DNA of 24,547 bases from positions 1-24,547 of the forward strand of contig DATATB010000189.1 in the NCBI GenBank assembly GCA_036268995.1. Reading direction: 5' to 3'. Below, in pieces: positions 22,406-24,547 of the stretch. The DNA comes from DATATB01 sp036268995 (GTDB lineage: Bacteria > Planctomycetota > Planctomycetia > Pirellulales > PNKZ01). The translations under genes were made by a program, and so were the position numbers. Numbering within the stretch: the first letter of the stretch is position 1; each line of letters starts with the position of its first letter. The notes below the pieces were generated by a model, which ran no database searches, was not told the DNA's origin, and saw only the letters and a list, made by a program, of their open reading frames with translations.

Positions 22406-22885
22406 ATGTCTATGCGGCTGGTGTTCTCGAGCTTGTTGATCGTCGCGGGGCTGGGAGTCGTGGGCGGCATGCATGCCACGGCGCAAACGCTGACGCCTCC
22501 GCCGGGCGCCACTTATGGTCAGCCACTGCCGGTGCCGCCAGGCCGGCCGATGTATTACAGTCCGTTTACCAATTACGACTTGCTCTACGGATATTCCCGG
22601 GGCGCACTGACGGCGCCGCAGCCGATCGGGCACGAGCATATTCCGCTGGGCGCCAACGGCTATATTTACCGGCCCGTGTACGCGCTGCCGCCCCAGGCCC
22701 CGGTCTCTGCTGGTCCGCCCGCGATGCCGCACGCGCGGCACGCACTGGCGGCCCCTGTCAGTCGTGCGCCGGCCCAGCCCTCGATTCTGCGGCGATTGCC
22801 CGAAGCACCTCCGCCCGCCCCGGAATCCGTGGTCAATCCGCCGCAAGCTAAGCCGGGCCAACCGGCCGGGCCGCGCGAATTCTGA
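22406..22885 (+). CDS. Small secreted Pro-rich protein of unknown function
   Basis: The ATG at 22406 has GGGAG nine bases upstream and gives 159 residues; an ATG at 22412 is also possible, while the open frame to 22307 crosses the promoter. Residues 1-26 are a signal peptide (MRLVFSSLLIVAGLGVVGG, ending ATA-QT). The rest is Pro/Ala/Tyr-rich without a recognised domain, with a Tyr-rich stretch (YYSPFTNYDLLYGYS) and an Arg/Pro tail. It resembles the secreted protein at 12127 in style, not clearly in sequence. A surface or envelope location is expected. Confidence 0.75.
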   Translation: MSMRLVFSSLLIVAGLGVVGGMHATAQTLTPPPGATYGQPLPVPPGRPMYYSPFTNYDLLYGYSRGALTAPQPIGHEHIPLGANGYIYRPVYALPPQAPVSAGPPAMPHARHALAAPVSRAPAQPSILRRLPEAPPPAPESVVNPPQAKPGQPAGPREF

Positions 22886-22910
22886 TCGCCGCCGGCTGCG
22901 AAGCGGGAAC

Positions 22911-23105
22911 TTAGCTTTTCCCTCGCCGATCTGAATCGAGCAGTTCGATCAGCTTTTCGATCCCCACCAGGATCGTGGGAAACCGCCAACGCTGCAGGCA
23001 ACGCGGGCACTTGATCGGCAGGATCAACGGCGACCAGACGTAGTCCCAGAACGTCAACGGCCGCCGGATGCGGGCCTGCTTCGATAAGCAATTCATACAT
23101 TCCAT
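22911..23105 (-). CDS. Small four-cysteine (zinc-ribbon-like) hypothetical protein
   Basis: The 64-residue product has two CxxC pairs (C3/C6 in MECMNC and C33/C36 in KCPRC) that could hold one zinc. Aromatic residues lie between them (LTFWDYVWSPLILP), and a C-terminal helix ends basic (SDRRGKS). The ribosome site before the ATG at 23105 is weak. Larger frames on this strand are shadows. It is plausible from the paired cysteines, but no family is recognised. Confidence 0.55.
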   Translation of the reverse strand: MECMNCLSKQARIRRPLTFWDYVWSPLILPIKCPRCLQRWRFPTILVGIEKLIELLDSDRRGKS

Positions 23106-23329
23106 GCAGCGCGCCCCAGGTGCATTTTGTGCGCTGACACGAAAACAAGTCGCTGCCCGACTCGAGCCTGCTTTCTTTTTGCGCCGATTGAATCAACCAC
23201 TCACGGCATGAACTAGCTCGGCCTAACTATAGCCTGCGGATAGCCGTTCCGCCACGGGCCGTTTTCAATCGGCCGGTTGCCCGCTGGTGGCCTGGCCGGC
23301 CGGCTCTTTCGGACTGCCTGCCAATGATT

Positions 23330-23335
23330 TAGAAT
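23330..23335 (+). promoter_or_regulatory. -10-like element upstream of purM
   Basis: TAGAAT matches TATAAT at five of six positions, 50 bases before the purM ATG. The same hexamer occurs before the receiver gene (12863-12868). The -35 region (TTTCGG, 17 bases upstream) is poor. Confidence 0.35.
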
Positions 23336-23385
23336 CCGGTCCTGTTGCATTTCTTCAGTTCGTGAGAGACCCGTGCGGGCGGTCA

Positions 23386-24450
23386 ATGGCCAAGGCGACA
23401 TACAAGGATGCCGGCGTCGACTTGGAGGTCTACCGCGAGTCGATGTCGCGGTTGCCGCGCCTGCTGGGCCGCACCTTCAGCCCGCGCGTGCTGCCGTTGG
23501 AAGGCGGGTTTGCGGGGCTGTTTCAGCTCGATTTCGCCAGTCCGCTGTTCGCACGTCGCTATGAGCAGCCGGTGCTGGTTTCGTGCACCGACGGGGTGGG
23601 CACCAAGCTCAAGGTGGCCACGGCCGCCGGCGTGCACCACACGGTGGGTATCGACCTCGTGGCCATGAGCGTCAACGACGCGCTCTGCTGCGGGGCCGAG
23701 CCGCTGTTTTTTCTCGATTACGTAGCCATGTCGCACGACGACCCGACGCTGCTGGAGCAGATCGTCGAGGGCATCTCGGCCGGCTGCATCCAGAGCGACT
23801 GTGCGCTGCTGGGAGGCGAAACGGCCATCATGGGCGACCTGTACGCCCGCGGTGACTACGACCTGGCCGGCTTTTGCGTGGGCGTGGTCGAACGCAAACG
23901 CGTGATCGACGGCCGGGCCATCGCCCCCGGCGATCTGCTCATCGGCGTGGCCTCCAGTGGGCTGCACTCCAACGGCTATAGCCTGGCCCGCAAGATCGTG
24001 TTCGACATCGCCGGCCTGGGCATCGGCGACCACGTCGACGAACTCGGGAGCAGCGTTGCGGATGTGCTGCTGGAGCCGACCACGATTTACGCCCGGCCCG
24101 TGCGCAAGATTCTGACCAACTACAAGGTCAAGAGCGTCGTCCACGGCATCGCGCACATCACCGGCGGCGGGCTGCACGAAAACCTCGAGCGCATCTTGCC
24201 CGAGGGCGCGCGGGCCGTGATTGCCCGCGAGAGTTGGACCATGCCGCCCGTGTTCTCCTGGCTGGCACGGCTGGGGCAGGTCGAGCCGGCCGAGATGGAG
24301 CGCGTCTTCAACATGGGCATCGGCCTGGTGCTGGTCGTCAGCCCATATTATGCGGCCAGCATTCGCCATCAGCTCGAGGACTGTGGGCTAGCCAGTTTTC
24401 AGATCGGCGAGATCACGGCCGGCGAGCGCGGCGTGGTTTGGCAAGCGTAA
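23386..24450 (+). CDS. purM: Phosphoribosylformylglycinamidine cyclo-ligase (AIR synthetase)
   Basis: PurM closes the imidazole ring in purine synthesis, turning FGAM and ATP into AIR. From the ATG at 23386 the product has 354 residues, close to the family's usual 345-350. Diagnostic blocks are TYKDAGVD (5-12), CTDGVGTKLK (67-76), GIDLVAMSVNDAL (88-100), GAEPLFFLDY (103-112), LLGGETAIMG (141-150), DLAGFCVGVVER and, near the C-terminus, HITGGGLHENLERILP. In E. coli the GGETA block continues EMP; here it reads IMG, a mild variation. An upstream extension to 23287 would cross the probable -10 and is rejected. It stands alone, and a 13-pair hairpin begins within its stop codon. Confidence 0.97.
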   Translation: MAKATYKDAGVDLEVYRESMSRLPRLLGRTFSPRVLPLEGGFAGLFQLDFASPLFARRYEQPVLVSCTDGVGTKLKVATAAGVHHTVGIDLVAMSVNDALCCGAEPLFFLDYVAMSHDDPTLLEQIVEGISAGCIQSDCALLGGETAIMGDLYARGDYDLAGFCVGVVERKRVIDGRAIAPGDLLIGVASSGLHSNGYSLARKIVFDIAGLGIGDHVDELGSSVADVLLEPTTIYARPVRKILTNYKVKSVVHGIAHITGGGLHENLERILPEGARAVIARESWTMPPVFSWLARLGQVEPAEMERVFNMGIGLVLVVSPYYAASIRHQLEDCGLASFQIGEITAGERGVVWQA

Positions 24451-24482
24451 AGTAGCAGACACTCCGTGATGTCTGTTACTTT
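24449..24482 (+). terminator. Long hairpin overlapping the purM stop codon
   Basis: Bases 24449-24461 pair with 24470-24482 over 13 positions (one G-T wobble) around CTCCGTGA. The left arm starts inside the TAA. The arms are A/T at the base and end in TTT, so it may act as a terminator in either direction. From memory, AGTAGCAGACACTCCGTG-like palindromes recur in planctomycete genomes. Confidence 0.6.
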
Positions 24483-24547
24483 GGGACGAAGCGACCTACT
24501 TTACCGGGCATCGGTCACGCTTCGGACATTGGCGGCGGCGGCTTGCG

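Noticed and set aside
22283..22861. 192-codon minus-strand open frame opposite the small secreted protein
   Set aside because: Arg/His-rich shadow of the plus-strand gene, which has a promoter, ribosome site and signal peptide.
1..24547. CRISPR arrays, tRNA or rRNA genes, insertion sequences
   Set aside because: No regularly spaced direct repeats, no cloverleaf-like or rRNA sequence, and no transposase motifs were found on reading both strands.

Overview
The window looks like chromosomal DNA of a planctomycete, probably of the Pirellulales/Gemmatales type. The main evidence is an adjacent pair of planctomycete-type genes: a DUF1549/DUF1553 protein with a cytochrome-like N-terminus (PSCyt1-PSCyt2-PSD1) and a DUF1501 protein. 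High G+C, secreted Pro/Gly/Tyr-rich proteins, a heme-motif membrane protein and a family I know from Gemmata-like genomes (13393-14145) agree with this. No rRNA, tRNA, CRISPR array, transposase or integrase was seen. No stretch longer than about 300 bases lacks a gene; the larger gaps (5745-5973, 9324-9574, 16954-17217, 18064-18282, 23106-23385) hold promoters, inverted repeats or nothing I can name.

Layout. 129-1127 (+) encodes a secreted beta-barrel-like protein behind a good -35/-10 pair. The minus-strand block 1155-9323 reads, in transcription order: two tandem TPR/ATP-grasp paralogues (overlapping by ATGA), a divergent aspartate 1-decarboxylase (panD), the PSCyt/PSD1 protein and the DUF1501 protein. 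Divergent from the TPR/ATP-grasp pair is a TPR/OGT-type (SPINDLY-like) glycosyltransferase at 9575-11968, which suggests a protein-modification module. 12127-12792 encodes a secreted Gly-Tyr-Pro repeat protein.

12924-16953 (+) is the most interesting segment, an apparent RNA-repair island. It holds a receiver-like protein resembling the cyclic-phosphate-processing receiver family, a planctomycete-restricted protein, a zinc-ribbon single-pass membrane protein, a 55-residue SEC-C protein, an RtcB RNA ligase and a KptA/Tpt1 RNA 2'-phosphotransferase. Its first genes are joined by a chain of overlapping stop/start codons that includes tiny ORFs of 14 and 3 codons. A second 14-codon ORF is coupled in the same way to the SEC-C gene. 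Base composition here seems lower in G+C than the flanks.

After it come a secreted protein (17218-18063, -), a HEAT-like/SEC-C gene broken by an apparent one-base frameshift near 18840-18866, an O-methyltransferase (-), a membrane protein ending in a CxxCH heme motif (+), an S4 RNA-binding protein (-), a small secreted protein behind a consensus promoter and a terminator-like leader hairpin (+), a small four-cysteine protein (-) and purM (+), whose stop codon lies inside a 13-bp-stem hairpin.

All calls are from reading the sequence and from memory of protein families. No database search was run.
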